A program made the position numbers and the translations under genes. Under the pieces are notes generated by a model. The model saw only the letters and a program-made list of their open reading frames with translations. It was not told the DNA's origin and searched no databases. This document shows positions 1 to 9,369 of a stretch of 32,650 bases of DNA, piece by piece (the stretch's first letter is position 1; every line of letters starts with the position of its first letter). The stretch comes from Opitutaceae bacterium (GTDB taxonomy: Bacteria; Verrucomicrobiota; Verrucomicrobiia; Opitutales; Opitutaceae), in assembly GCA_014879845.1 (NCBI GenBank), contig JACSRI010000128.1:1-32650 (forward strand). The letters are read 5' to 3'.

Positions 1-2
1 AC

Positions 3-1358
3 TACGACGGGCTGCTGCGCGCAGCCGTCGGCGGCTTCAGTCCCGCCTCGGACACCGACCGCTACCTGATCGTCCTGAGCGATGGCGAGGCGCAGGACGA
101 GGCGTGGCGCAAGCAACTGCCCGCGCTCAAGGAGAAGGGCATTCACGTCATCGCCCTCGGCGTGGGCACGACCGCCGGTGGATTCATCCCCGACGTGAAG
201 ACCGGCGCCTACCTCAAGGACCAGCGCGGCGCCGTCGTGCTTTCCAAGCTCGAGCCAGCCACGCTGCAGGCCCTCGCCTTCGAGACCGCGGGGACCTACC
301 GCGACGCGAGCGCGTGGGTCGACCTCGCCGCCGTGCTGCAGGAGACGGTCGAGCGCGGCCGCCAGGGCGTCTTTGGGGACAAGCGCGAGGCACGCGCGAT
401 CGAGCGTTTCCAGTGGTTTCTCTTCCCCGCGCTGCTCGCCGCCCTCCTCGGTGTCTGGCGCGAGATTCCCGTCCGCCCGCGGCCGCGCGTGATCCGGACG
501 ACGGCCGGTGCGCGCGCGATGCCCGCGATCCCGCGGGTCGCCGCGCGCACCGTCGCTCGCGCGGGCGCGCTCCTGGTGATCGCGGCCCTGGCCAGCACTC
601 TCGCCCCGCGGCTCCGTGCCGCCGTCGCGGATACGACCCCGACCGACACCGTAGACAAGCTCCGCGCCACCGTCACGCGGCTGGCCGCGGTCGACGCCGT
701 CGCGCCGGCCGGTTGGAAGGCCATGGCCGAGCAGACCCTAGCGCTCGGCCAGGAGTTGCTTCAGGCCAAACAACCGCTCGAGCCGGGGCTCGTGCGTGAC
801 GCACTCGCCGCGGTCGACCAAGGCGAAGCCCGCGATCCGCGCGCCGCGGATTGGAAGAAGCTGCGCGAAGACCTCCAGCGCTTGCTCGAGCCGCCGCAGC
901 AGCAACCGCAGCCCGACGAGCAACAGAAACAGGATCAGCAGCAGAAGAAGGATTCACAGGACCAGCAGCAGCAGTCCGGCCAGCAGGGCGAGCCGAAGGA
1001 CGAGAAGTCCAAGGAGAAGCAGCAGGAGCAGTCCGATCAACAGAAGCAGGATCAAAAGCAACAACAGCAGGCGCAGAAGCAGGATTCCGCGCTCGGCGAT
1101 CTGGAGAAACCGCCGGAACTACAGCCGCAGCCCCAACCCCAGTCCACCCCGCAGAAGCCGCAGACGCGCAAGTTCGGCGGCAAGCAGGACACCGAGCAGA
1201 AACAAACCTCCACCGACCCCGAACTCGCCGCCGCCCTCGCCCGCCTCGAGCAGGTGCAGGAGAACGACTCCCCCGCCCGCCTGCACCAGCGCATCGAAGA
1301 GGAAGCGCGCCGGCAGGAAAAGCAGGGCCCCGCGCCCGCCAACCCGCACGACTGGTAG
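3..1358 (+). CDS. batB: BatB-like von Willebrand factor A protein (5' end outside window)
   Basis: Partial gene; the reading frame is open from the first bases, so the true start lies upstream. The visible 451 residues begin inside a VWA domain: a YLIVLSDGEAQDE strand-loop, then a GIHVIALGVGT strand, as in BatB proteins of the aerotolerance operon. Two hydrophobic segments follow at about residues 136-153 and 184-203. A likely periplasmic tail then has a short helical region and, from about residue 299 to 395, a very Gln/Lys/Asp-rich low-complexity stretch. That order (VWA, membrane segments, short helical part, charged Q-rich tail) looks like BatB joined to a BatC-like tail; this is inference. 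The next gene starts 10 bases after the stop and encodes BatD, so the two are almost certainly co-transcribed. The molecular role of Bat proteins is poorly known; they are thought to form an envelope complex. The family is secure, the BatB/BatC wording less so. Confidence 0.8.
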   Translation, partial: YDGLLRAAVGGFSPASDTDRYLIVLSDGEAQDEAWRKQLPALKEKGIHVIALGVGTTAGGFIPDVKTGAYLKDQRGAVVLSKLEPATLQALAFETAGTYRDASAWVDLAAVLQETVERGRQGVFGDKREARAIERFQWFLFPALLAALLGVWREIPVRPRPRVIRTTAGARAMPAIPRVAARTVARAGALLVIAALASTLAPRLRAAVADTTPTDTVDKLRATVTRLAAVDAVAPAGWKAMAEQTLALGQELLQAKQPLEPGLVRDALAAVDQGEARDPRAADWKKLREDLQRLLEPPQQQPQPDEQQKQDQQQKKDSQDQQQQSGQQGEPKDEKSKEKQQEQSDQQKQDQKQQQQAQKQDSALGDLEKPPELQPQPQPQSTPQKPQTRKFGGKQDTEQKQTSTDPELAAALARLEQVQENDSPARLHQRIEEEARRQEKQGPAPANPHDW

Positions 1359-1368
1359 GCCACTCCCC

Positions 1369-3960
1369 ATGTCTCTGTTTCGCACCACGATCGCCGCATT
1401 TGTCCTCGCCTGCCTCGCGCCGCTGGCCGCACAGGCCCAGCGCGTCTACTGGGACCCGCCCGGCGGCCGGCTCGGCCTGGGCAAGACCGAGCCGGTGAGC
1501 CTTGTCTTCGAAGACTGCTCGCCTGCCGAGGCGTTTCGCCTGCCGGAGGTGCCCGGGCTGGACTTCGGCACACCCTCGGAGGCGCAACAGACCTCGATCA
1601 TCAATTTCCAAACCAGCACCAAGGTCGTGCTCACCTACCCGGTGCGCGCCGCGCAGAAGGGCAGCGCCGTGATCCCGGTCTTTGACGCGCTCACGACTAA
1701 GGGGAAGATCGCCGTCGGCGAAGTCCGCTTCGAGGTCGGCGAGGCCGGCGTCGGCCAGGCCGGCCTGGCCATCAGGGACGTGGTTTCCTCGCAGATCCGT
1801 CCCGCGCGCACGACGCTCTGGGCCGGCGAGGTGCTGGATTTCGAATACCTGCTCACCGCCTCCACCCGCTACAATGTCTCGCTCGCCAGCGAGCCGGAGT
1901 GGAAACCCACCGGCCTGGTCTTCGAGCCCTTTGGACAACCCGAGCGGGCCGAGGCGACCGTCGGTGGCGAGCGCCGCCAGGCCGTGCGTTACCGCGCCCG
2001 CGGCCTCTTCACCGAGCCCGGACAGATCGCCCTCGATCCCGTGCGCCAGCTGGTGAACGTGCAGACGGGCGAACGCGCCGTCGGCTTCTTCAGCCAGCCG
2101 CGTATCGAGCAATTCACGGTCAATTCGGACACCCCGGCCATCACGGTCAAACCCCTGCCGCAGGGAGCGCCCCCCGGCTTCAAGGGCGCGGTTGGCGCGT
2201 TCACGCTCGAGTCCACCGTCGTGCCGCAGACCGCGCGTATCGGCGAACCCATCACGTGGACGCTCACGCTCTCCGGCACAGGCAACTGGACCGCCGGGCT
2301 CAGCCTGCCGGAGCGCGAGGTCTCGACCGACTTCCAACTCGTGCAACCCAAGACGCGCACGGAGATGGAGAGCGGCCAGCTGTTCAACGGCCGGATGATC
2401 GAGGACGCCGTGCTCGTGCCGACGGTCGCGGGCACCTACTCGCTCGGACCGGTCGCGCTCACGTGGTTCGACACGGCCTCGGGCCAATATCGCACGCAGA
2501 TCATTCCCGCCGTCAAAGTCCGCATCGACCCGGTGCCGGCCGGATATCCACAGAGCACGTCGCAAGCGGCGAGCGGTCCGGGGGAAACCCCGCCCATGCA
2601 GTCCGGCCTGCCGGGCTCGGCCATCGCGACTCCGCCTCCTCCGCTGCCGGCCGACATCGCGACGATCGCCCCCCTGCCGGGCGACCCGCTGCCCGTCGGC
2701 GTCGGCGCCGCCACACCGCGTCACCTGTCGCGCGTCTGGCTCGTCACGCTCCCCCTCGCCGCACCGGGCGTCGTGTGGCTCGTCCTCGCAATCGCACAGG
2801 CGCTTCGCACGGATCCCGCCCGCGATCGCCGCCTGGCCCTGCGCGAACTGCGGGCCCTCGTTCGCGCGCTCGCGCGGCACGGCACACCGCCCGATCGCGC
2901 GACGCTGGAGCGCTGGCGGACACTGACGGCACGGGTCTGGGCCATCCGCCGCGCTACGCCAACGGCCGACGACCTCGCCGGCGCCCTGGCTTCGGCGCGC
3001 GGTGCGGCACGCCCGGACGACTGGCTCGCGCTCTGGTGCGAGGCCGAACTCGCGATGTTCTCCCCCCACGGTGCACTTCCGGCCGACTGGCTCGCCCGCG
3101 CGACGGGCGCCGCGGCTGCAGTGCGTATTCGTGGACTGATGGCATGGTGGCCGGCCCGAGCCCCGCACTGGGCGCCGCGGCTCGCGGTCGTCGCATGCGT
3201 GGCCGGGCTCGCATGCGCGACCGACTTGGACGCCACGGAGGCGCGTGATGCCTACCGCGAGGGGCGCTTCGCCGAGGCGCGCGATGCGTGGCTCTCCCAT
3301 CTGCAGCGTCAGCCCGACGACTGGGCCGCACGCATCAACGTCGCGCTTGCCAGCGCGCAACTCGACGACTGGGCGACGGCCAACGCCCACGCCACGGCGG
3401 CGCTCCTCCTGCGTCCGCGCGATCCCGACGTGCGGCGTCAACTTCGCCTCGCAGCGACACATCTCGATGGCGTCGACCCGGCGGTGCGGCGCCTGGTCTC
3501 GCCCGCGTGGTATGACCGGCCCACCACCTGGCTGTCGCCGGGCGAATGGCAAAACCTGATCGTCGGCGGCGCTGCCGTCGTCGGGCTCGCCCTGCTGGCC
3601 CTGATCAGCTCGCTCTATCTGCGTGCGGGCCGCATGCCCGCGCGTGCGACAGGCCAGGCTATGGTCGCGGTCGGCAGCTTGGTCATCTCGCTCGGCGTCA
3701 CGGCGCTCTGGCGCTACGGGGCACTCGCTGAACCGCAGGCCGCCATGGTGGCGGCGCCGGGGCAGCTGCACTCCATCCCGAGCGACGCTGCGGACGCGCA
3801 GAAGAACGTGCCCATCCCGCCGGGGACGGTCGTAGTCATTGAGCGCGGCTTCCTCGGCTGGGACCGGGTGATGACGCACAGTGGCACCACCGGTTGGATA
3901 CGCCGGGAGTCTCTCGTCCCCTTCTATCTGCCGCCCCCGGCGCTGACGCCAAGCGGCTGA
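1369..3960 (+). CDS. batD: BatD protein fused to a BatE-like TPR/SH3 module
   Basis: An 863-residue envelope protein. The ATG at 1369 is chosen because it opens a clean Sec signal peptide (basic n-region, hydrophobic core, cleavage after AQA, about residue 23); the frame stays open further upstream only across the previous gene. Residues 25-450 are the BatD (oxygen tolerance) beta-rich region, followed by a membrane segment at about 455-480 and a cytoplasmic helical part. A second hydrophobic segment (about 600-617) is followed by a TPR-like region (about 620-690), two more membrane segments (about 729-751 and 763-781) and a C-terminal bacterial SH3 domain (about 790-855, with PIPPGTVVVIERGFLGWDRV and GTTGWIRRES). 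That second half has the order of BatE (signal/TM, TPR, TM, SH3), so this looks like BatD and BatE in one chain. No clear Shine-Dalgarno is visible in the 10-base gap, which suggests translational coupling to the upstream gene. Confidence 0.85.
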   Translation: MSLFRTTIAAFVLACLAPLAAQAQRVYWDPPGGRLGLGKTEPVSLVFEDCSPAEAFRLPEVPGLDFGTPSEAQQTSIINFQTSTKVVLTYPVRAAQKGSAVIPVFDALTTKGKIAVGEVRFEVGEAGVGQAGLAIRDVVSSQIRPARTTLWAGEVLDFEYLLTASTRYNVSLASEPEWKPTGLVFEPFGQPERAEATVGGERRQAVRYRARGLFTEPGQIALDPVRQLVNVQTGERAVGFFSQPRIEQFTVNSDTPAITVKPLPQGAPPGFKGAVGAFTLESTVVPQTARIGEPITWTLTLSGTGNWTAGLSLPEREVSTDFQLVQPKTRTEMESGQLFNGRMIEDAVLVPTVAGTYSLGPVALTWFDTASGQYRTQIIPAVKVRIDPVPAGYPQSTSQAASGPGETPPMQSGLPGSAIATPPPPLPADIATIAPLPGDPLPVGVGAATPRHLSRVWLVTLPLAAPGVVWLVLAIAQALRTDPARDRRLALRELRALVRALARHGTPPDRATLERWRTLTARVWAIRRATPTADDLAGALASARGAARPDDWLALWCEAELAMFSPHGALPADWLARATGAAAAVRIRGLMAWWPARAPHWAPRLAVVACVAGLACATDLDATEARDAYREGRFAEARDAWLSHLQRQPDDWAARINVALASAQLDDWATANAHATAALLLRPRDPDVRRQLRLAATHLDGVDPAVRRLVSPAWYDRPTTWLSPGEWQNLIVGGAAVVGLALLALISSLYLRAGRMPARATGQAMVAVGSLVISLGVTALWRYGALAEPQAAMVAAPGQLHSIPSDAADAQKNVPIPPGTVVVIERGFLGWDRVMTHSGTTGWIRRESLVPFYLPPPALTPSG

Positions 3961-3983
3961 GCCCGGCGGACGGTTCTTCGGGC

Positions 3984-4010
3984 AGCGGTCGATCTGCGCG
4001 GACGACCGCT
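3984..4010. terminator. Hairpin between convergent batD and lyase genes
   Basis: Inverted repeat AGCGGTCG (3984-3991) and CGACCGCT (4003-4010), 8 perfect pairs with an 11-base loop, in the 93-bp gap between two convergent genes. No T-run follows on either strand, so this is at best a factor-assisted or weak bidirectional terminator. Confidence 0.35.
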
Positions 4011-4053
4011 TCGCCGCGGTGCCGCCCGCGTGGGAGCGAAAGAGGTAGGCCGG

Positions 4054-6822
4054 TCAGTCCAGCGCCTCGGGGATCAGCGCGAGGCACTGGATCGCCGCCA
4101 GGCCCCACTGCGAGGCATCATTGGTCGAGATCCAGGCGGCTTCCGTGACGGGGTTGAGTACCTCGGGGCCGGTCAGCTCCTTTGCGCGGCGCGGCGTGCG
4201 CGACCACTCGCGGGCAAATGTCGCGGCGGCCCGGCGCGCGAGTGCTGCGTCGCCGGTCTGGCGCGCGGCGTAGGCGGTGAGGCGCGAGTGGGCCTGCTCG
4301 AGGCCGTTGCCCCGCAGCGGTGCGCCCAGCGCGGCCACCTGCTCCTCGCGCGGCGCAGAATAGAGCCTGCAGTATTGCAGCCACGCCTCCCTGAACCCCT
4401 GATACTCCGCCTGCCCCTCGGTGAGCTGGATGAGTTCTGCGAAGGTCTCGACCGCGCCGAAGACGGAATCGAGATGCGAGACGCCGATGGGCGCGTCGCT
4501 GCCCCCGGCCTTGCCGCGCACCTGCAGCGGCTCGAGCGCTCCGGTTTCGAGATTCATGCCGTAGCGGTCGCTCGTGAAGAAGCCCGCCGGCATCGCCCCG
4601 AGGTCGCGCATCCCCCGCAGGAGTTTCTCGCGGCAGCGAGCCTCGCCGCCGCGCTCCCACTCCGTGAGCCAGATGGCCGCGAGGTTGCTCCAGTCCGTGC
4701 CGAAGCTGACCCGCGCGCCGTGGCCACCCCGCGGGGAGGCACCCTTGAGCTTGCGCGCCGGGTCGACCGAGTCGAGGCGCGCGTCGACGTCGAGAAGCTC
4801 GCGCATCAGGTCGCCCACGCGCTCGTCGGCGGTGAGGTAGTAGTAGATGCGCCGATACGCCGCAGTCGAGATGCGCACCTGCTTGGCGCTGCAACCCCAG
4901 TGCTGGACGTTGTGGCGGGTGCCGAGTCCGGCGAACCTCCCGGCGTGGTAGACATCAACCTCGCCGGTGTGCCGGGTCATCGCCTCGGCAAAGCGGAAGA
5001 CATCGGCCCGTCCCGTGCGCAGGAAGTGATGCCAGAGCCAGAGGTCGGGCGAGAGTTCGGAGTTGTCCCAGGCGAAGCCGCCGACGTCGTAGCGCCACAC
5101 GTGGCGGTCGGCGTCATAGGTGTGCATCACGTCGCCGTAATTCCAGAATCCGTACCAATGGCGCTGCTCGACCTGCCTCCGGTAGAAGTCGAAGTTGAAA
5201 TCGAGCCGGGCCTCGATCGCCGCGCGCGCGGGTGTGCTCGCGTCGGGTAGCGCCCACATGCCGCCAAACACGCGGGCGCGCGCCAGCACGGCCGGCGCGC
5301 AGCAAAGCAGCGCGGGCGCCATGACGTGCCGTGCCATGTCCGCCAGGACCTCGCGCGACGGCGTGGCCGCGACCGCCCACAGCGTGATCTCGCTGCTGCG
5401 CGCGATGCCGTGCGGCGAACCCCAGCCCGGCTCGTAATCCTCGTAGGTGATCTCGAGGCCGCCGTTGTACTGTTTCTCGTAGGTGTCCATGCCCATGCCG
5501 TCATGGTAGAAGCGCAGGTCCATGGCCGGCGCATCGGGCGACCAGAGCCAGAGCGTCACCTCGGCGGCGTCGGTATGGGCGGAACGGATATCGAGCTGGG
5601 TGGGATGGCGCTGCCAGAAGTCGCGCAGCCCGAACGCCACGCCACCCGAGGGCCCGCCGATGTAACCGAGACCGGCCGCGCGCGCGCCTTGGTCGACATC
5701 GATCCAGCCGTGCCCGGGCTTGGTGCGCTTGCGGATCTGGAACGCTCCCGCCGCCGGTTGCACGAGCGTGTAGTCTCCCCACGCAGGGATATACTGCAGC
5801 CGGTCGCGCACCCGCGGGTCGAATGACGACACGGGCGGGCAGGCCTGGCCCGCGATCTGCGCGGCCCGGACCGCCTGGCCGGGATCGCGGCGCAGACCGG
5901 TGAGGCCGCGCACGGCCTCGGCCCAGATACCGCCCTCGGCCCCCGCGAACCGCACATGCCGGTCGTGCATCTCGTCGGTCAGCGGAACGTCGAAGCGCAG
6001 TCCCAGGCCGCGGATGAAGTCCTTGTGTTCGTCGCCATCGAAGACGAACGAATGCATGACGCGCACCGACTCGCCGCCCGCGTAGAAATAGAGCCGCACG
6101 GAAAACGGCAGCCACGCGCGCCCGTCGCCCGCGTGCTGGCCTTCGACCTTCACGACGGCGCGCACCGGACCGCGCTGCTCGACCGTCACGCGGTCGACCC
6201 GGCTGGCGAAACGTCGTGTGCGCACGTCCGTGCCCTCCGCCGCCGGTGCGTCGTCGCTCAACGCCACCAGGCGGCCGCGGCGTGCGATCTCGCGGTCGCC
6301 CCGCGTGATCGATCCGAGGACATGCTCCCCGGCGCGGTCGATCCGCGCGACGATGACGCCGGTATCGATGAGCACGGCTTCGGCGGTCTCGGTGACGACC
6401 AGGGCGCGCCCCGGCGTGGCGGGCGTTCCCGGCAGCACGTCATAACCCGCAGCGAGAGCCTCAGGTGTCGCCGGAACCGCGTGCGCCGACCATTTGAGTG
6501 TTCCGTCCGGCCACCAGGCCAGCGGCCAGCTTTGCGCGGGAACCGCCGCACCGCTCGGCGCATGTACGGCCAGTGCGGTGTCGCCCGCCAGCGTTCCGCG
6601 CGGCCAGGCCATGCCCCAGGTCGCGCCGCTCGCCAGCGCCGGTGGAGCGCCGTCGAGCCAGCGCGCGGCCGGGCCGTCGGTTGCCGGTGTGGTCGCGGCG
6701 GGTGTTGCGGTCGTGCCGCTCGCCCCCTCGGCTGCGCGCAGCGCGGAAGCCAGCGGGAGGACGGCGGCGGACAAAGCGGTCGAACGGACAAAGTCGCGGC
6801 GGGAAACGGGGTGGCGCTTCAT
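4054..6822 (-). CDS. Tat-exported exo-rhamnogalacturonan lyase-like protein (PcRGLX/YetA, PL26-type)
   Basis: A 922-residue protein. The N terminus MKRHPVSRRDFVRSTALS is a twin-arginine signal (SRRDFVR) followed by a hydrophobic core ending near AAEGA, so export in folded form is expected. The chain matches the YetA/PcRGLX architecture: an N-terminal RIFT-barrel-like domain (WPDGTLKWSAHAV near 130-145), a central beta-rich domain, and a long C-terminal alpha-barrel-like domain (for example WDNSELSPDLWLWHHFLRTG, VDVYHAGRFAGLGTRHNVQHWG). Characterised PL26 members release unsaturated galacturonosyl-rhamnose from the ends of rhamnogalacturonan I. The neighbouring rhamnose mutarotase, symporter and LacI regulator support a pectin-side role. 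It is the last gene of a minus-strand group, 140 bases after rhaM. Catalytic residues were not assigned. It could act on another rhamnose-containing glycan. Confidence 0.75.
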   Translation of the reverse strand: MKRHPVSRRDFVRSTALSAAVLPLASALRAAEGASGTTATPAATTPATDGPAARWLDGAPPALASGATWGMAWPRGTLAGDTALAVHAPSGAAVPAQSWPLAWWPDGTLKWSAHAVPATPEALAAGYDVLPGTPATPGRALVVTETAEAVLIDTGVIVARIDRAGEHVLGSITRGDREIARRGRLVALSDDAPAAEGTDVRTRRFASRVDRVTVEQRGPVRAVVKVEGQHAGDGRAWLPFSVRLYFYAGGESVRVMHSFVFDGDEHKDFIRGLGLRFDVPLTDEMHDRHVRFAGAEGGIWAEAVRGLTGLRRDPGQAVRAAQIAGQACPPVSSFDPRVRDRLQYIPAWGDYTLVQPAAGAFQIRKRTKPGHGWIDVDQGARAAGLGYIGGPSGGVAFGLRDFWQRHPTQLDIRSAHTDAAEVTLWLWSPDAPAMDLRFYHDGMGMDTYEKQYNGGLEITYEDYEPGWGSPHGIARSSEITLWAVAATPSREVLADMARHVMAPALLCCAPAVLARARVFGGMWALPDASTPARAAIEARLDFNFDFYRRQVEQRHWYGFWNYGDVMHTYDADRHVWRYDVGGFAWDNSELSPDLWLWHHFLRTGRADVFRFAEAMTRHTGEVDVYHAGRFAGLGTRHNVQHWGCSAKQVRISTAAYRRIYYYLTADERVGDLMRELLDVDARLDSVDPARKLKGASPRGGHGARVSFGTDWSNLAAIWLTEWERGGEARCREKLLRGMRDLGAMPAGFFTSDRYGMNLETGALEPLQVRGKAGGSDAPIGVSHLDSVFGAVETFAELIQLTEGQAEYQGFREAWLQYCRLYSAPREEQVAALGAPLRGNGLEQAHSRLTAYAARQTGDAALARRAAATFAREWSRTPRRAKELTGPEVLNPVTEAAWISTNDASQWGLAAIQCLALIPEALD

Positions 6823-6962
6823 ATGGGGTGCCTCACAGGGTGTGCTGCTGCTTCAGGTGCGCAACGGGCTGAGGCGGCAGCCCGATGCACACACGGCCGG
6901 AGGATGCGTCCGACCGCATGCGGCGTGATTATCCGGCCCGCGTCGGTCTCGCGATCGTCGTA

Positions 6963-7277
6963 TCAGTCGATGTGGAAGACCTCTTTCAGCCCGGTCGAGA
7001 CCGGGCTGTTGTCCGGATTGCTCGGCATGATGTCGCCCATGAACTTCCACCAGCGCTGGCACACGGGCGTCTGGGCGATCGCGGCCCAGCGGGCCTCGTC
7101 CTCGATCTCCGCGTATCCGAAGAGTTGACGCGTCTCCGGGTGCAGGAAGATCGAGTAGTTGTGCACGCCGTGCGCCGTGAGCACGTCGTGCAGTTCCTTC
7201 CAGATCGGACTGTGGCGGCGCTCGTATTCGAGCTCGGCGCCGGCGTTGACGGACATCACGAATGCTTTGCGGATCAT
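6963..7277 (-). CDS. rhaM: L-rhamnose mutarotase
   Basis: Exactly 104 residues, the usual length of RhaM; the ATG at 7277 was chosen for that reason and because [15 protein letters not shown] is the family's normal beginning (the frame is open further upstream, but that extension has no family resemblance). RhaM interconverts alpha and beta anomers of L-rhamnose in the cytoplasm so that the isomerase receives the preferred anomer. The residues reported as catalytic in E. coli RhaM, Tyr18 and His22, are present at the same positions, as are the conserved [14 protein letters not shown] block, the WW pair at 76-77 and [14 protein letters not shown] near the C terminus. It lies 52 bases downstream of the symporter gene and upstream of the rhamnogalacturonan lyase on the same strand. 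No good ribosome binding site is visible; a strong hairpin lies just upstream instead. Confidence 0.95.
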   Translation of the reverse strand: MIRKAFVMSVNAGAELEYERRHSPIWKELHDVLTAHGVHNYSIFLHPETRQLFGYAEIEDEARWAAIAQTPVCQRWWKFMGDIMPSNPDNSPVSTGLKEVFHID

Positions 7278-7285
7278 GGCGGGAG

Positions 7286-7314
7286 GGCCGCGGACACCGA
7301 GGTGGCCCGCGGCC
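7286..7314 (-). other. Intercistronic hairpin between symporter and rhaM
   Basis: Perfect 8-bp inverted repeat GGCCGCGG (7286-7293) and CCGCGGCC (7307-7314); within the 13-base loop CAC/GTG can extend the stem. In the minus-strand transcript it lies after the symporter stop and ends 8 bases before the rhaM ATG. There is no U-run, so it is more likely an attenuating, processing or mRNA-stabilising structure than a classic terminator. Its function is inferred. Confidence 0.45.
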
Positions 7315-7329
7315 GAAGTGGATCTCGGC

Positions 7330-9369
7330 TCAGAGCGACGCGAGTTTGAGCAGGCCGGCAAAGAGCGCGATGATCGCGCCCGACACCGCGCAACAGGCGA
7401 GGAAACCGACCGTGTCGACCTTGTCCCATTTCGTGAACTCCCAGGACGAATTCGCCCCGAGGAGCTTGGTGTGGTCGAAACGGCGCGGATTGCGGTGCGT
7501 CTCTGCGATCGCGGCCGCCTCGAGTTCGGGCGTGTCGCCGACCGGGGTCTTCATCTTGCCGTAGAAGAAGTCGACCCGCGCCTGGTCCTTGTTGCGCGTG
7601 ACCAGGCCGACGAGGATCAGCACGACGAACGGGAAGATGCCGTCCCAAAGATAGCGGCCGGCGAGGCGGTCGTTGGGCGACCAAGACGCGACGTCGAATC
7701 CGACCTTGCCGAGGATGAAGCACTCCATGTTGAAGCGTCCCTTGCCTTCCATCGGGCTGTCCGGATCGTCGCGCCGGATGCGCACGACCTGATCAAAATA
7801 GACAGGGACGGGCTTGCCCTCGGTGTCGGTCGTCATCTGCACGAGCGCCTCCGCGCGCCGGATGGCGGGCACGTACTCGGAGCCGAGCGGGATCACGATG
7901 TTGAGCGCGATCGAGAGGAGCAGCGCGACCCAGACCGCCTGCACCGTGAGGCGCCGCCAGAAGAACATCGTCAGGATCGCCGCGCCGAAGGGCACGTTGA
8001 CGGTGATCACATACCCGACGATCGTCTCCATACTGCGCATCGTCGTGGCGGCCGCGAGGCCGACCGCCATGACCGCGACGATCGTCCAGCGGGCGATGTT
8101 GACCCCGCGCGCCTCCGTCATCTCCGGCCAGATCAGGCGGCAGAAGTTCTTCACGAAGAGCGAGGCGATGGCCATGGACTTGGCCGCGAGGTTGGACATC
8201 ACCGCGGCGATCACGCCGGCAAGCATCAGGCCGATGAGGCCCGGTCCGAGGAGTCGCTCGGAGAGCATGCCCCAGGCGGTGTCCGGCGAGGTCAGGCGGT
8301 TCTCCCCGGAGAAGATCGCGATCGCGATGAGGCCGGCGAAGGTCCACAGGATGATCATCAACCGCTTGCCGTAGAGGCCGACCACGCCCATGCGGGCCGC
8401 CATCTCATTCTTGGCCGAGCCCATGATGTTCATGTTCGGGCTGAGCGCGTTCATCTGGACGAGGCTCGGAATCGTGATGGCCAGAATCACGAGCGGCGTG
8501 AACTGCACGCCACCGCTCGCTCCGAAGAGGTTGAACATGTTCTCCGGCACCTTGACCGAGAGCTGGTCCCACCCGCCAATGGCGATGAGCCCGGTGGGGA
8601 TGAGCATGACCGAGAAGATGATGATGAGGATGCCCTGCAGCGCCTCATTGATCGCGGCAGCCGTCATGCCGCCGAGGGCCATGTAGGCGGCGACCACGGC
8701 CATGAAGGCGATGTAGAACGACCACCGGATCCAGGCGGGATCCAGGACCGAGATGTAACCCTTGATCTCGCCGCGGGCGCGCTGGTCGCGCAACTCGTCC
8801 ATGCGCGGCCGCTGTTCCGCGGTGAGCGTGCCCGCCCGGTCGAGGTCCTCGAGCTGGCGGAGTTCACGGTAGCCGGTGACTGCCGCCGCCTCGGAGGCGG
8901 TCCAGGCTGATTCCTCCTTCAGCACCAGCGAGGCGGTGATCGTGTAGGCTGTGAACGTGCCGAAGCCGATGAGCAGCACGGCCACGCAGACCTGGAAGGC
9001 GGCGTAGAAGAGCGCGAGCGTGCGCGAGTTGAACCGGTCCTCGAAGAGGTCGCCCATCGTCGTGAGTCGTACCCGGCGGAACCATACATTCATGAACCAG
9101 TAGTAGGGGTTCATGAAGATCGTCTGGAACGAGTACCAGGCCCCCGATGCGCCGCGCGTGTAGACAAAGCTCGCGGTCGTGACCGCACCCTGGGGCTCGG
9201 TGGCATTGCCGAAGTTCAGGAAGATCTGGTAGAGCTTGCCGAGTTTGCGACCGGCGAGGAAGTAGCCCTCCTCGCTCTTCGTCGAGTGCTTGGCGCGGCG
9301 GCCGATGTAGATGATCGCCACCAGATAGAGGAGGACGACGAGGATATCGATGGGGTGGATTCCAGTCAT
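7330..9369 (-). CDS. Sodium:solute symporter (SSS family), probable sugar transporter
   Basis: A 679-residue inner-membrane protein with an SSS-family core: an N-terminal helix ([19 protein letters not shown]), the [11 protein letters not shown] loop near 35-44, and the SSS signature-like [14 protein letters not shown] near 233-246. Members couple Na+ entry to uptake of sugars, amino acids or other solutes. Two polar stretches interrupt the helices: residues about 151-210 (highly charged, probably helical) and about 505-560. These make it longer than the roughly 500-600 residues common in the family. It is divergent from the LacI-type gene and upstream of rhaM and the rhamnogalacturonan lyase, so its cargo is probably rhamnose or a small rhamnogalacturonan product; this comes from context only. 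The ATG at 9369 directly precedes the first helix. Confidence 0.88.
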   Translation of the reverse strand: MTGIHPIDILVVLLYLVAIIYIGRRAKHSTKSEEGYFLAGRKLGKLYQIFLNFGNATEPQGAVTTASFVYTRGASGAWYSFQTIFMNPYYWFMNVWFRRVRLTTMGDLFEDRFNSRTLALFYAAFQVCVAVLLIGFGTFTAYTITASLVLKEESAWTASEAAAVTGYRELRQLEDLDRAGTLTAEQRPRMDELRDQRARGEIKGYISVLDPAWIRWSFYIAFMAVVAAYMALGGMTAAAINEALQGILIIIFSVMLIPTGLIAIGGWDQLSVKVPENMFNLFGASGGVQFTPLVILAITIPSLVQMNALSPNMNIMGSAKNEMAARMGVVGLYGKRLMIILWTFAGLIAIAIFSGENRLTSPDTAWGMLSERLLGPGLIGLMLAGVIAAVMSNLAAKSMAIASLFVKNFCRLIWPEMTEARGVNIARWTIVAVMAVGLAAATTMRSMETIVGYVITVNVPFGAAILTMFFWRRLTVQAVWVALLLSIALNIVIPLGSEYVPAIRRAEALVQMTTDTEGKPVPVYFDQVVRIRRDDPDSPMEGKGRFNMECFILGKVGFDVASWSPNDRLAGRYLWDGIFPFVVLILVGLVTRNKDQARVDFFYGKMKTPVGDTPELEAAAIAETHRNPRRFDHTKLLGANSSWEFTKWDKVDTVGFLACCAVSGAIIALFAGLLKLASL

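Noticed and set aside
796-1368. Upstream extension of BatD by 191 codons
   Set aside because: The extension is Ser/Arg low-complexity from a shifted reading of the BatB tail, and the signal peptide begins at 1369.
673-3879. Very long antisense open frame opposite batB/batD
   Set aside because: It is rich in Arg, Gly and Asp without any domain, and lies wholly opposite well-supported genes. GC-rich third positions produce such frames.
7159-8910. 583-codon open frame antisense to the symporter
   Set aside because: Asp/His/Arg-rich nonsense composition; the opposite frame is a clear SSS transporter.
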